DNA from: Sphingobacterium sp. UBA2700
GTDB lineage: Bacteria; Bacteroidota; Bacteroidia; Sphingobacteriales; Sphingobacteriaceae
Assembly: GCA_002354335.1 (NCBI GenBank)
Contig: DELI01000019.1
Location: 223,354-287,353 of the forward strand
DNA: 64,000 nucleotides
Direction of reading: 5' to 3'
The translations under genes were made by a program, and so were the position numbers. Shown here in pieces: positions 9,902 to 17,317 of this stretch (positions are counted from its first letter, which is position 1; each line of letters begins with the position of its first letter). The notes beneath the pieces are model-generated. The model made no database searches. It was not told where the DNA came from and was given only the letters and a program-made list of their open reading frames with translations.

Positions 9902-11314
9902 CTATTTTGTTCCGAATATTTTGATGTTATCGATGCGATATCCAGTTTTATTCTCTGCAGCTTGGGCTGAAACCTCTACGGTTAAGTTTGCAGCGCTTGC
10001 AATACCATCGATTGCAACTTCACTAAACTGATTTTGCCCACCTAAAGTTCCACTTGTTGGATAGTTAACCCCATTGATTTTGATCTTCAGAGCAGAGATA
10101 TCAGCATTATTTCCATTAGCAGCTTGCTCATAGGTCATTCTCAACTTCGTATAGCCCGCAGCATTGATATTTTCAATCTTCATACCCGTTGTTCTATTGG
10201 CTGGAAACCAAACGTGTGTATCCATAGTTGATGTTTGACGAATATCAGCCCAACTGTCCGTGTACAAATCACTATACTTAACCGTTTTATTTTTGAAGTC
10301 TGTATAGGTTGCAAATCTCCCACGTGGATTTGCTCTAGGTCCTTGTTCACCAAAATCTTCTTCAAAAAACATCTGTTCAACGCCAACCGGATCGATAGGT
10401 TTAATAGGCTCCTTATCTTTATCTATAACATGTGAACTACCAGGAACGATTATCCAGTCGGTTATTGTTGTCTCACCGATCGAGACAGCTTTCGTTATTC
10501 CTTCTTCCGTACGTAGTTGAATACTGTGGCTGTACTTCATTCCAGATTCCAAAGTCATGTTAGCTGGCAACTTCCATGTAAAGGTATTTCCGCCCACCGT
10601 AAAAACAACATTTTTACTTCCATACGCGCCAGGAATCAATATCGCTTCAACTAAAGTACCAGTAGCACCTGTAGAAACTTTTGCAAGAATATTTGCCGGA
10701 CTATTCGAAGGTGAGAAACTTCCATTCGATAAATCCAATGTCGTTTGTGAGAATATATCCTGATACGCTACGGTCAATCCAGCTAAACTCGAAACTCCTG
10801 GCCCTGCAGTAATGTTCAACTCCACTTTTGATAGCATATGCTTGAAATCAAGTTTCGCTATACCAGAATCTCTGTTATAGCCTGTCGCATTATTAGAATA
10901 TAAAAGATCGATGGCAGACTGATTGCTTTGATTCGAAATATTGACTTCAGCAATACCATTTGAAAGTTGTTCAACATATGGATAATAAGCAATAAAGTCT
11001 ACTGCTCCTTCATTTGGGTAATTGATTATATCGCTTCCTGTTGCGCTGAAATTACCATTCCCACTCGTGACATACTTCTTATTTCCCGCAATTACATTGC
11101 TAAAACCTGTACCCTGCTTCATAAACACACCTATCGCATCATCCTTGTCCCAAGAATTTCCGGACACGCGAGTGGTACTATTTCCTGCTATGGTAGATGT
11201 AAATTGTACTCCATTTTCCGCCGTCTCTTCTAGATCACGGTAGGCGTCGTTCTTACACGAGCTCCCTAGCAATAAGGCCAAGAAAGCAACGCTCAATAAT
11301 TTTTTTGTATTCAT
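9902..11314 (-). CDS. Fimbrillin-like (Mfa-like) surface lipoprotein
   Basis: 470 residues; lipobox LLLGSSC (Cys20). Residues about 35-290 resemble the Mfa_like_1/fimbrillin family: the TRVSGNSWDKDDAIGVFM opening, the FIAYYPY segment, the DFKHMLSKVELNI core and ILIPGAYG. Residues about 316-468 form the same C-terminal module as in the DUF5689 lipoprotein of this operon. The protein is probably displayed on the outer surface. The upstream gene (11351-12919) carries a related fimbrillin-like N-terminal half fused to a nuclease, so the two may be co-presented. Fimbrillin-fold proteins may polymerise as pili or act as monomeric glycan/ligand-binding lipoproteins; the appended module argues for the latter. 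Confidence 0.82.
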   Translation of the reverse strand: MNTKKLLSVAFLALLLGSSCKNDAYRDLEETAENGVQFTSTIAGNSTTRVSGNSWDKDDAIGVFMKQGTGFSNVIAGNKKYVTSGNGNFSATGSDIINYPNEGAVDFIAYYPYVEQLSNGIAEVNISNQSNQSAIDLLYSNNATGYNRDSGIAKLDFKHMLSKVELNITAGPGVSSLAGLTVAYQDIFSQTTLDLSNGSFSPSNSPANILAKVSTGATGTLVEAILIPGAYGSKNVVFTVGGNTFTWKLPANMTLESGMKYSHSIQLRTEEGITKAVSIGETTITDWIIVPGSSHVIDKDKEPIKPIDPVGVEQMFFEEDFGEQGPRANPRGRFATYTDFKNKTVKYSDLYTDSWADIRQTSTMDTHVWFPANRTTGMKIENINAAGYTKLRMTYEQAANGNNADISALKIKINGVNYPTSGTLGGQNQFSEVAIDGIASAANLTVEVSAQAAENKTGYRIDNIKIFGTK

Positions 11315-11350
11315 TGAATTAGTATTATGTGTAAAAAAAAAAGTAAAAAT

Positions 11351-12919
11351 TTATCGCCAGATTTGATTGTCTATTGTCCGTTTGATCGAGGGATCTAAGC
11401 CTGGAAAAAATGTCAAGCCGGTTAACTCCTCGAGGTCCGCCACACTTAAGCGGTGGCTCATAAAGTTATTGTCCGTGGGGAAGTATTTATTATCCATCTT
11501 GAATCCGATGGAATAGTAATTATCCCCTCTTTTGACCGCCAAAGCCTTATAATAGTACTTCGGCCGTGCTATTCTGTTCTGCCCCCTATCCATAACATAG
11601 TCAATGGTTTGATCTTCTTTTGTTTGTACCACTGCGCCCGTCACTACATACATCGTATCAACAGCAGCTTGAAAGGTCCAATTGCGTATCTTCTCCTCCA
11701 AATGCATCCAAAGTCCCTGATTCAAGAAAGATTCCTGAGCAGTCATATTCGTATAATAAAAGGTCGTGGCATTTTCAGCGAAGTTCTTCGTGCGATCAGC
11801 GCTGGGGAGTTGATGCCCACGATCCACACCCGGCATACCAAAACCGCTGGAAAGGAAAGGTTGTGTATTTTGAGGAAAAAGCGGGTCATAGCTCCAAGCA
11901 TTTGTGCGCCGCTGAGATCCTATATAGTCTCGGCTCAAAGGATAAGCTACCCAATGCGCCAGTCTATTCGTTTTATCATACAACATGGAGAAGTTTCTTT
12001 TTGAACCATCCGGGGTCATACGGAATTTATACTCCAGGTTTGCGGAGGATTCAATCCGTGGAACTTCTAGATAACTGGTCTTCACCTCCGGTAGCACCTC
12101 GCCTCCACGTAACGAAAGCTCATATTGATAACGGTTGCCCGCCAAAAGCCGCAGGTTCATTTCGCCAATGTTCCAGGTATAGGTGCCGCCCTTCGCATCC
12201 TGAACAACCAATTGTGATGTTCGAGGTAATTGCTCGGGAAATAGCATCCACTCCACTGTCGTCTGTTGCTTGCTGTTTTTCGAAACATACCCCTCAATAT
12301 CCTTAAGCACATGATACAGACTAAGTTCTTTTGTTGGCAGGTGATAGGTCGCCTTCGTCGGAACCTGCTTCAAAGTTGCTTTGAAACCTGAACTTTCCGT
12401 ATTGCTAAGCGTAATTTGAAGCTTAACCATTATACGCTCGAAAACCAGTGAAATAGGGCTCTGTTGAAATACATGAGCAGAATCGCTCTGTCCATGTAAA
12501 AAGTCAAGCGCAGATTGATCTTGCTGATCTTCTATGTCTAATAACCGCGTGACGACTCGCCCGCGTTGAAAAGGATGAAAAGCTAAAAAACGAACCTCTT
12601 TATTTTCCAGAAATTGAAAGGATTCATTTAGGTCGGCAGGACGTAGATTCCCAGCTCTAGAAGCAATAAACTTTTTATTAAATGCCTGCGGAAGAATGCT
12701 ATTGATACTAAACTGATCCGACTCATACATATAGATACTCAATGAGTCTTCAGGATCCCAAACATTTCCAGACACCCTCGTGATATTTTCGCCCGAGATC
12801 CTCGTACTGAACAAAACAGAATTAATCTGCTTTATCTCTGTAGGAACGTTCAATTCTTTCCGACAGGATTGCGTTATAGTTAAAATTAATATTAAACAAA
12901 TGATACCTACTCTTTTCAT
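11351..12919 (-). CDS. Fimbrillin-like domain fused to DNA/RNA non-specific endonuclease (NUC), lipoprotein
   Basis: 522 residues; lipobox ITQSC (Cys19). Residues about 33-270 are fimbrillin-like (TRVSGNVWDPEDSLSIYM, closely matching the next gene's TRVSGNSWDKDDAIGVFM). Residues about 295-515 are a NUC (NucA/EndoG, beta-beta-alpha-metal) nuclease. The signature DRGHQLPSADR holds the general-base His369, N391 lies in TNMTAQ, and N400, Q401, W404 and E408 lie in the metal-binding helix NQGLWMHLEE. These residues are intact, so an active sugar-non-specific nuclease on the cell surface is likely. It is the first gene of the six-gene operon. The 250 bases upstream hold no gene I can see. Confidence 0.9.
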   Translation of the reverse strand: MKRVGIICLILILTITQSCRKELNVPTEIKQINSVLFSTRISGENITRVSGNVWDPEDSLSIYMYESDQFSINSILPQAFNKKFIASRAGNLRPADLNESFQFLENKEVRFLAFHPFQRGRVVTRLLDIEDQQDQSALDFLHGQSDSAHVFQQSPISLVFERIMVKLQITLSNTESSGFKATLKQVPTKATYHLPTKELSLYHVLKDIEGYVSKNSKQQTTVEWMLFPEQLPRTSQLVVQDAKGGTYTWNIGEMNLRLLAGNRYQYELSLRGGEVLPEVKTSYLEVPRIESSANLEYKFRMTPDGSKRNFSMLYDKTNRLAHWVAYPLSRDYIGSQRRTNAWSYDPLFPQNTQPFLSSGFGMPGVDRGHQLPSADRTKNFAENATTFYYTNMTAQESFLNQGLWMHLEEKIRNWTFQAAVDTMYVVTGAVVQTKEDQTIDYVMDRGQNRIARPKYYYKALAVKRGDNYYSIGFKMDNKYFPTDNNFMSHRLSVADLEELTGLTFFPGLDPSIKRTIDNQIWR

Positions 12920-13160
12920 TTTTAAGCTATTCTCGTTTATAGGTCACTCATACCACCTGCTGTGTTATGAACGCTCGATACTAAATTAAAAATGAAATGA
13001 TAACTATAAATATTTTATCTATTAAGTAATTGTTATTAATCAATAGTTTCGGGTAGACGTTAATTAGGAAAAGAAAATTGTTAGGGTACAAAAAGAAGGG
13101 AAACGCAGAAATATTAGGTTGTATTATCTTAACCTAAAGCGATGAAAAACGATAAAAAAA

Positions 13161-13180
13161 AATCACTATTTCTAGTGATT
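13161..13180 (-). terminator. msrA terminator whose stem includes the stop codon
   Basis: On the minus strand AATCACTA-GAAA-TAGTGATT forms a perfect 8-bp stem with a 4-base loop, followed directly by a run of T (plus-strand A-run before 13161). The TAG stop codon of msrA (13172-13174) lies inside the hairpin, so the last codons form the ascending arm. Confidence 0.8.
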
Positions 13181-13687
13181 CAAACTTTTTAAGTATTTGC
13201 TGAGCTTAGGTGCGATGACGACCTGACAAAAATGATTTTGAGGGTTTTGATTGAAGTAATCATGATGATAAGCTTCTGCCTCCCAAAACTTTGACGCCGG
13301 CTCAACCGCAGTGACAATTGGACTCTCAAAAACTTGCGCCGATTCTAATGCCGCAATAAAATCTATCGCCGCTTGCTTTTGCGCCTCATCGTGATAGAAT
13401 ACGACAGAACGATATTGCGTTCCTACATCTGCGCCTTGGCGATTTAAAGTTGTAGGATCATGCGTTTTAAAAAACACTTCCAATAGCTTCTGAAAACTGA
13501 TTTGAGACTCGTCAAAATCAATTTCAATCACCTCTACGTGGCCCGTCGCTCCGGAGCAAACCTGCTCATAAGTAGGATTTTCGCGCTCTCCGCCCATATA
13601 GCCCGGAAGAACGGAATTGACGCCTGCTGTATTTTGAAAGATTACTTCTGTACACCAAAAGCATCCTCCGCCGAATGTTGCTTTCAT
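13172..13687 (-). CDS. msrA: Peptide-methionine (S)-S-oxide reductase
   Basis: 171 residues, the usual length. MsrA reduces methionine S-sulfoxide in oxidised proteins using thioredoxin. The active-site motif GGCFWCTE is at residues 7-14 with catalytic Cys9. GYMGGERENPTYEQVCSGATGHVEVIEI, which runs from about residue 29, contains the family's G-Y-x-G-G and GATGHxE signatures, and TQYRSVVFYHD follows. There is no signal peptide, so the enzyme is cytoplasmic. It lies 43 bases after the glycosylasparaginase gene and has its own strong terminator. No msrB is adjacent. Confidence 0.96.
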   Translation of the reverse strand: MKATFGGGCFWCTEVIFQNTAGVNSVLPGYMGGERENPTYEQVCSGATGHVEVIEIDFDESQISFQKLLEVFFKTHDPTTLNRQGADVGTQYRSVVFYHDEAQKQAAIDFIAALESAQVFESPIVTAVEPASKFWEAEAYHHDYFNQNPQNHFCQVVIAPKLSKYLKSLNH

Positions 13688-13711
13688 TTCTTGTCCTTTA
13701 TTTTTTCAATA

Positions 13712-13719
13712 CAAATTTA
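13712..13719 (-). promoter_or_regulatory. Possible Bacteroidota -7 box for msrA
   Basis: The minus strand reads TAAATTTG, matching the Bacteroidota -7 consensus TAnnTTTG, 25-32 bases upstream of the msrA ATG. No convincing -33 TTTG is present, so this is tentative. Confidence 0.3.
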
Positions 13720-13730
13720 CAAAGAATTGC

Positions 13731-14792
13731 CTACCGAACTCCTTCGCTTTTGTAATGGAATTTTCCTTTTTCAATCAGATCTTGCTTATCCACATCGCAA
13801 ACGGCAAAGGTGAAACCATCTTGTAGCGCGTATGAACCATATTCACCCTGCTTATTCAATGCCAGAAAGCCCACTTGTATATCCTTAGCAATATCCGGTT
13901 TTTTCTTAACGATACGTAGAACCGCCTCCCTGCAGGCATCCTCAGGAGAATACCCCTGACGCATTAACTCAACGACCAGAAAACTACCCACTATACGTAT
14001 CACCTCCTCGCCAACACCAGTGGAAGTAGCGCCGCCAACTTCATTATCTACATATAAGCCCGCCCCAATAATCGGACTGTCGCCCACTCGACCATGCATC
14101 TTAAAAGCCATTCCACTCGTAGTGCATGCGCCTGACAAATTTCCATTTGCATCCAACGCCAACATCCCAATGGTATCATGATTATATTGATTTCCAGGCA
14201 AACGCTCTGTTGCAAAAGACTTATTTTCGATATTCATCACCGGCTCATATTTCTTCTCTTTCAGCCATTCCTTCCAAGCCTTATCAGCCTCTGGGGTCAA
14301 TAAATTATCTTTCTGAAATCCACTTTCCAACGCAAATTGCATCGCCCCTTCGCCAACTAGCATGACGTGCGGCGTCTTTTCCATCACTAAGCGTGCAATG
14401 GATATAGGATGCGCGATATGCTCCATCGCTGCCACAGATCCACAATTCCCAAACTCATCCATGATACATGCATCTAATGTCACATGTCCGTCTCGATCAG
14501 GATAGCCCCCTTTTCCAACGGTATGATTTGATAAATCCGCTTCCGCAACCTTTACACCCTGTTCAACAGCATCCAAAGCACGACCATTCTTCCCCAGTAC
14601 CTCCCATGCCGCTTGGTTTGCAGCAACGCCAAAATCCCAAGTCGAGATGACGATAGGCTTTCTCCCCTTCGAATTGGAGGAAGTAGGCTGCGCACATGAA
14701 ACAGCGGACGCCAGCGTACCTAAACTGGCAGCACCAAGGACGCCCTGCTTGATGAATGTTCTTCTGGAATGCATAAAGTTTCTATTATTCAT
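13731..14792 (-). CDS. N4-(beta-N-acetylglucosaminyl)-L-asparaginase (glycosylasparaginase), Tat-exported
   Basis: 353 residues starting at MNNRNFMHSRRTF (ATG at 14792). The frame stays open to 15008, but that extension has no family similarity and would run into the divergent gene. The N-terminus has a twin-arginine motif, SRRTFIK, and a possible lipobox (AVSC, Cys33), so it is likely a Tat-exported periplasmic enzyme or lipoprotein. It is an Ntn-hydrolase that self-cleaves before the catalytic Thr in NHDTIGM (Thr207) into alpha and beta chains. It hydrolyses the GlcNAc-Asn bond of deglycosylated N-glycopeptides. Downstream landmarks MHGRVGDSPIIGAG and GGATSTGVGEE are intact. Confidence 0.93.
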   Translation of the reverse strand: MNNRNFMHSRRTFIKQGVLGAASLGTLASAVSCAQPTSSNSKGRKPIVISTWDFGVAANQAAWEVLGKNGRALDAVEQGVKVAEADLSNHTVGKGGYPDRDGHVTLDACIMDEFGNCGSVAAMEHIAHPISIARLVMEKTPHVMLVGEGAMQFALESGFQKDNLLTPEADKAWKEWLKEKKYEPVMNIENKSFATERLPGNQYNHDTIGMLALDANGNLSGACTTSGMAFKMHGRVGDSPIIGAGLYVDNEVGGATSTGVGEEVIRIVGSFLVVELMRQGYSPEDACREAVLRIVKKKPDIAKDIQVGFLALNKQGEYGSYALQDGFTFAVCDVDKQDLIEKGKFHYKSEGVR

Positions 14793-14809
14793 AATGGTTA
14801 CTGAAACAA

Positions 14810-14817
14810 CAAATATA
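14810..14817 (-). promoter_or_regulatory. Possible -7 box for the glycosylasparaginase gene
   Basis: The minus strand reads TATATTTG (TAnnTTTG consensus), 18-25 bases upstream of the chosen ATG at 14792. Its position supports that start over the longer frame, because the box would otherwise be inside the coding region. The -33 element is weak (TTTA). Confidence 0.4.
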
Positions 14818-15007
14818 GAGCTTTCAATCGAAATTAAACGTTTTAGTAAAATGTCAATTAATGCAGGAATTCTAAAATAAACTTGCAAGAAATTGCATAC
14901 TTTTTTGCCAATGTTGATAAATACATAGGGAAATCCAAGGTTATAAACAGATTTATTCGCATATTTATGCACATTTACCTTAGGTTTAGAAATTTTAATA
15001 GATACCA

Positions 15008-16219
15008 ATGAACAAGAAAATTATTCATATTGTTTGTTTATCCCTGTTCGCTACGCAGTTCAGTTATGCACAAAGCGATTCCACGATTTTTAAAAAAGTA
15101 CAGGCGGTCGTCGCTCAAGCAAAACAAAACTTTGCTCCTGACAAGCGGACAAAAATAGTGGCTATTACGAAAGCAGACGCCGAAAAAAATCAATACTTTA
15201 TTGAATCCACAGAAGCAGCTGCAAACAATTATATCCTTCAACAGGTAAAAGACCTAAAAGCAGAAGTAAAAATTAATAATCTGCCGGATAGTTCAGTTGC
15301 AGACAAAACTCATGGAGTAATCAATTTATCCGTTGCGAACCTGCGCACGCAGCCAGGACATGCTTCTGAAATGGCAACACAAGCGATATTGGGAACTCAG
15401 GTCGATATCCTTCAAAAAGATAAGGGTGAGTTTCGCGTCAGAACACCGGAGGGGTACATTTCTTGGATACCTACCTCTTCCGTGGTTCCTATGGATAAGC
15501 CTACTTTCGAAAAATGGAAAAAACAACAGAAGATTATATACACCCAAGATTTTGGAAAATCCTATTCCAAAGCTGACAATCAAAGCGTTCGCGTGTCGGA
15601 CTTAGTATATGGAAACATCCTTAGCTTATTGGGTAAAGAAAAAGGATTCTACAAAGTTGCTTATCCGGATAACCGTATTGCCTATATTCCGACGAACGAA
15701 GCTGTCAGCTTCGATCAATGGATATTAACAAGAAAACTAACACCGGATAATGTTTTGGAAAGCGCAAAAACGATGATGGGGCTTCCCTACTTGTGGGGGG
15801 GTACTTCTGTAAAAGGAGTGGATTGTAGCGGATTTACAAAAACTGCATTCTATATGAACGGTGTGGTTATTCCTCGCGATGCATCTCAACAAGTATTAGC
15901 GGGAGAAAAAGTCGACATACTGGATGCTGAAGGTCATTTTGAACCGGCAAAAGCGCTAAAAAATTTAAAACCTGCCGACTTATTATTCTTTGCGTCTGGA
16001 AAAAATAGCAACCCAAATGCTCGCGTCACACACGTCGCAATGTATATAGGCAATGGCGAATTTATTCACTCCGCAGGAACCGTTCGAATCAATTCCATGT
16101 TGAAAGATGCTGCAAACTACGACGATTTCCAAACACGTACTGTTGTGGCTGCAAAACGCTATATCGGAGTCGACGATCCACAAATACAAACGATAAAGAA
16201 CAATCCGTATTATAAATAA
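15008..16219 (+). CDS. SH3-domain NlpC/P60 (C40) peptidase, YkfC-type murein peptide endopeptidase
   Basis: 403 residues with a signal peptide ending SYAQ, therefore exported. Two bacterial SH3-like domains (about 105-160, containing VANLRTQPG, and about 175-235) precede an NlpC/P60 domain. Catalytic Cys273 lies in KGVDCSGF, His342 in RVTHVAMY, and a further His354 in EFIHSAG. This layout matches gamma-D-Glu-L-diaminoacid endopeptidases of the YkfC type, which release L-Ala-D-Glu from murein tripeptides. The next gene, 7 bases away, is the epimerase for exactly that dipeptide, which is strong context support. It is likely the first gene of an operon with the epimerase and SusC/SusD. Confidence 0.92.
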   Translation: MNKKIIHIVCLSLFATQFSYAQSDSTIFKKVQAVVAQAKQNFAPDKRTKIVAITKADAEKNQYFIESTEAAANNYILQQVKDLKAEVKINNLPDSSVADKTHGVINLSVANLRTQPGHASEMATQAILGTQVDILQKDKGEFRVRTPEGYISWIPTSSVVPMDKPTFEKWKKQQKIIYTQDFGKSYSKADNQSVRVSDLVYGNILSLLGKEKGFYKVAYPDNRIAYIPTNEAVSFDQWILTRKLTPDNVLESAKTMMGLPYLWGGTSVKGVDCSGFTKTAFYMNGVVIPRDASQQVLAGEKVDILDAEGHFEPAKALKNLKPADLLFFASGKNSNPNARVTHVAMYIGNGEFIHSAGTVRINSMLKDAANYDDFQTRTVVAAKRYIGVDDPQIQTIKNNPYYK

Positions 16220-16226
16220 CAAACCA

Positions 16227-17276
16227 ATGAGTGCAGCTTGGCAATCAAAAAAAATGGGAAAATTCACCCTACGCTACAGACCTTACACATTAGAATTAAG
16301 ACATGTTTTCACTGTAGCATCCTTCAGCCGTTCAACTACACCAGTTGTACTGACCGAGCTTGAATATGATGGAATAATCGGATACGGCGAGGCAAGCATG
16401 CCTCCCTATTTAGGCGAGTCACAAGAAAGCGTAATCAACTTCCTGAGTAAGTTAGATCTATCTGCTTTTTCATCACCTTTTGAAACTGCGGAAATTCTAA
16501 GCTATGTGGATCAGGTCGACAATAAAAACACAGCGGCAAAAGCCGCTCTGGACATCGCCTTGCATGATCTATTGGGAAAAATCATGCAGCAACCATTCTA
16601 TAAAATCTGGGGCTTAAACCCTGACCTTATTCCAGCAACATCTTATACCATCGGCATTGATACGGAGGATATGATCCGAAAGAAAGTCGAGGAAGCCCAA
16701 CAGTTTAAGATATTAAAAGTAAAGCTGGGATTGGATACTGACAAGATGATTATTGACACCATTCGTTCGGTAACTGACGTGCCGCTATGTGCCGACGTGA
16801 ACCAAGGATGGAAAAATAAAGAAGAGGCCTTAGAGATGGCTAACTGGCTTCATGAACGCAATGTTGTGTTTTTGGAGCAACCCATGCCTAAAGAAATGAT
16901 TGATGAGAATGCCTGGCTTACTGAGCATTCGCCAATTCCTACGATCGCAGATGAAGGCTGCCAACGTCTAGCTGATGTAACCGCATTACAGGGGGTATAT
17001 ACGGGAATTAACATTAAGCTGATGAAATGCACAGGCATGCGTGAAGCAAAACAAATGGCCGAACTAGCGAGAGCATTGGACATGAAAGTCATGCTAGGCT
17101 GTATGACGGAGACGTCCTGCGCCATTTCTGCAGCGGCACAATTAGCGCCATTAGTAGATTGGGCGGATCTTGACGGAGCATTACTTATCGGAAATGACAT
17201 ATACGAGGGGATGTATGTAGAGAATGGACTCTGCAAACTACCTGACCGACCGGGAATCGGTATTATAAAAGCTTAA
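16227..17276 (+). CDS. L-Ala-D/L-Glu epimerase (enolase superfamily)
   Basis: 349 residues, cytoplasmic (no signal). The enzyme epimerises L-Ala-D-Glu to L-Ala-L-Glu so that murein-derived dipeptides can be hydrolysed to amino acids. The muconate-lactonising subgroup residues are all present: the KVK pair (Lys164, Lys166), metal ligands Asp190 (ADVNQGW), Glu217 (FLEQP) and Asp242 (IADEG), and the opposing lysine in NIKLMK (262-267). An internal ATG at 16254 (MGKFTLRY) is an alternative start and would remove nine poorly conserved residues. It lies 7 bases after the C40 peptidase gene. Another dipeptide specificity is possible, but the neighbour fits Ala-Glu. Confidence 0.92.
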   Translation: MSAAWQSKKMGKFTLRYRPYTLELRHVFTVASFSRSTTPVVLTELEYDGIIGYGEASMPPYLGESQESVINFLSKLDLSAFSSPFETAEILSYVDQVDNKNTAAKAALDIALHDLLGKIMQQPFYKIWGLNPDLIPATSYTIGIDTEDMIRKKVEEAQQFKILKVKLGLDTDKMIIDTIRSVTDVPLCADVNQGWKNKEEALEMANWLHERNVVFLEQPMPKEMIDENAWLTEHSPIPTIADEGCQRLADVTALQGVYTGINIKLMKCTGMREAKQMAELARALDMKVMLGCMTETSCAISAAAQLAPLVDWADLDGALLIGNDIYEGMYVENGLCKLPDRPGIGIIKA

Positions 17277-17317
17277 AAAAACAAAGATTACCTAAAAACA
17301 ATTTAAATACCTACATT

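Noticed and set aside
11453..12306. Long plus-strand frames (183 and 228 codons) opposite the NUC gene
   Set aside because: They are antisense shadows of a gene with clear catalytic motifs and encode nothing recognisable.
14793..15008. 72-residue N-terminal extension of the glycosylasparaginase
   Set aside because: The Tat motif and domain start at the ATG at 14792, a -7 box lies inside the extension, and the extension reaches the start of the divergent gene.
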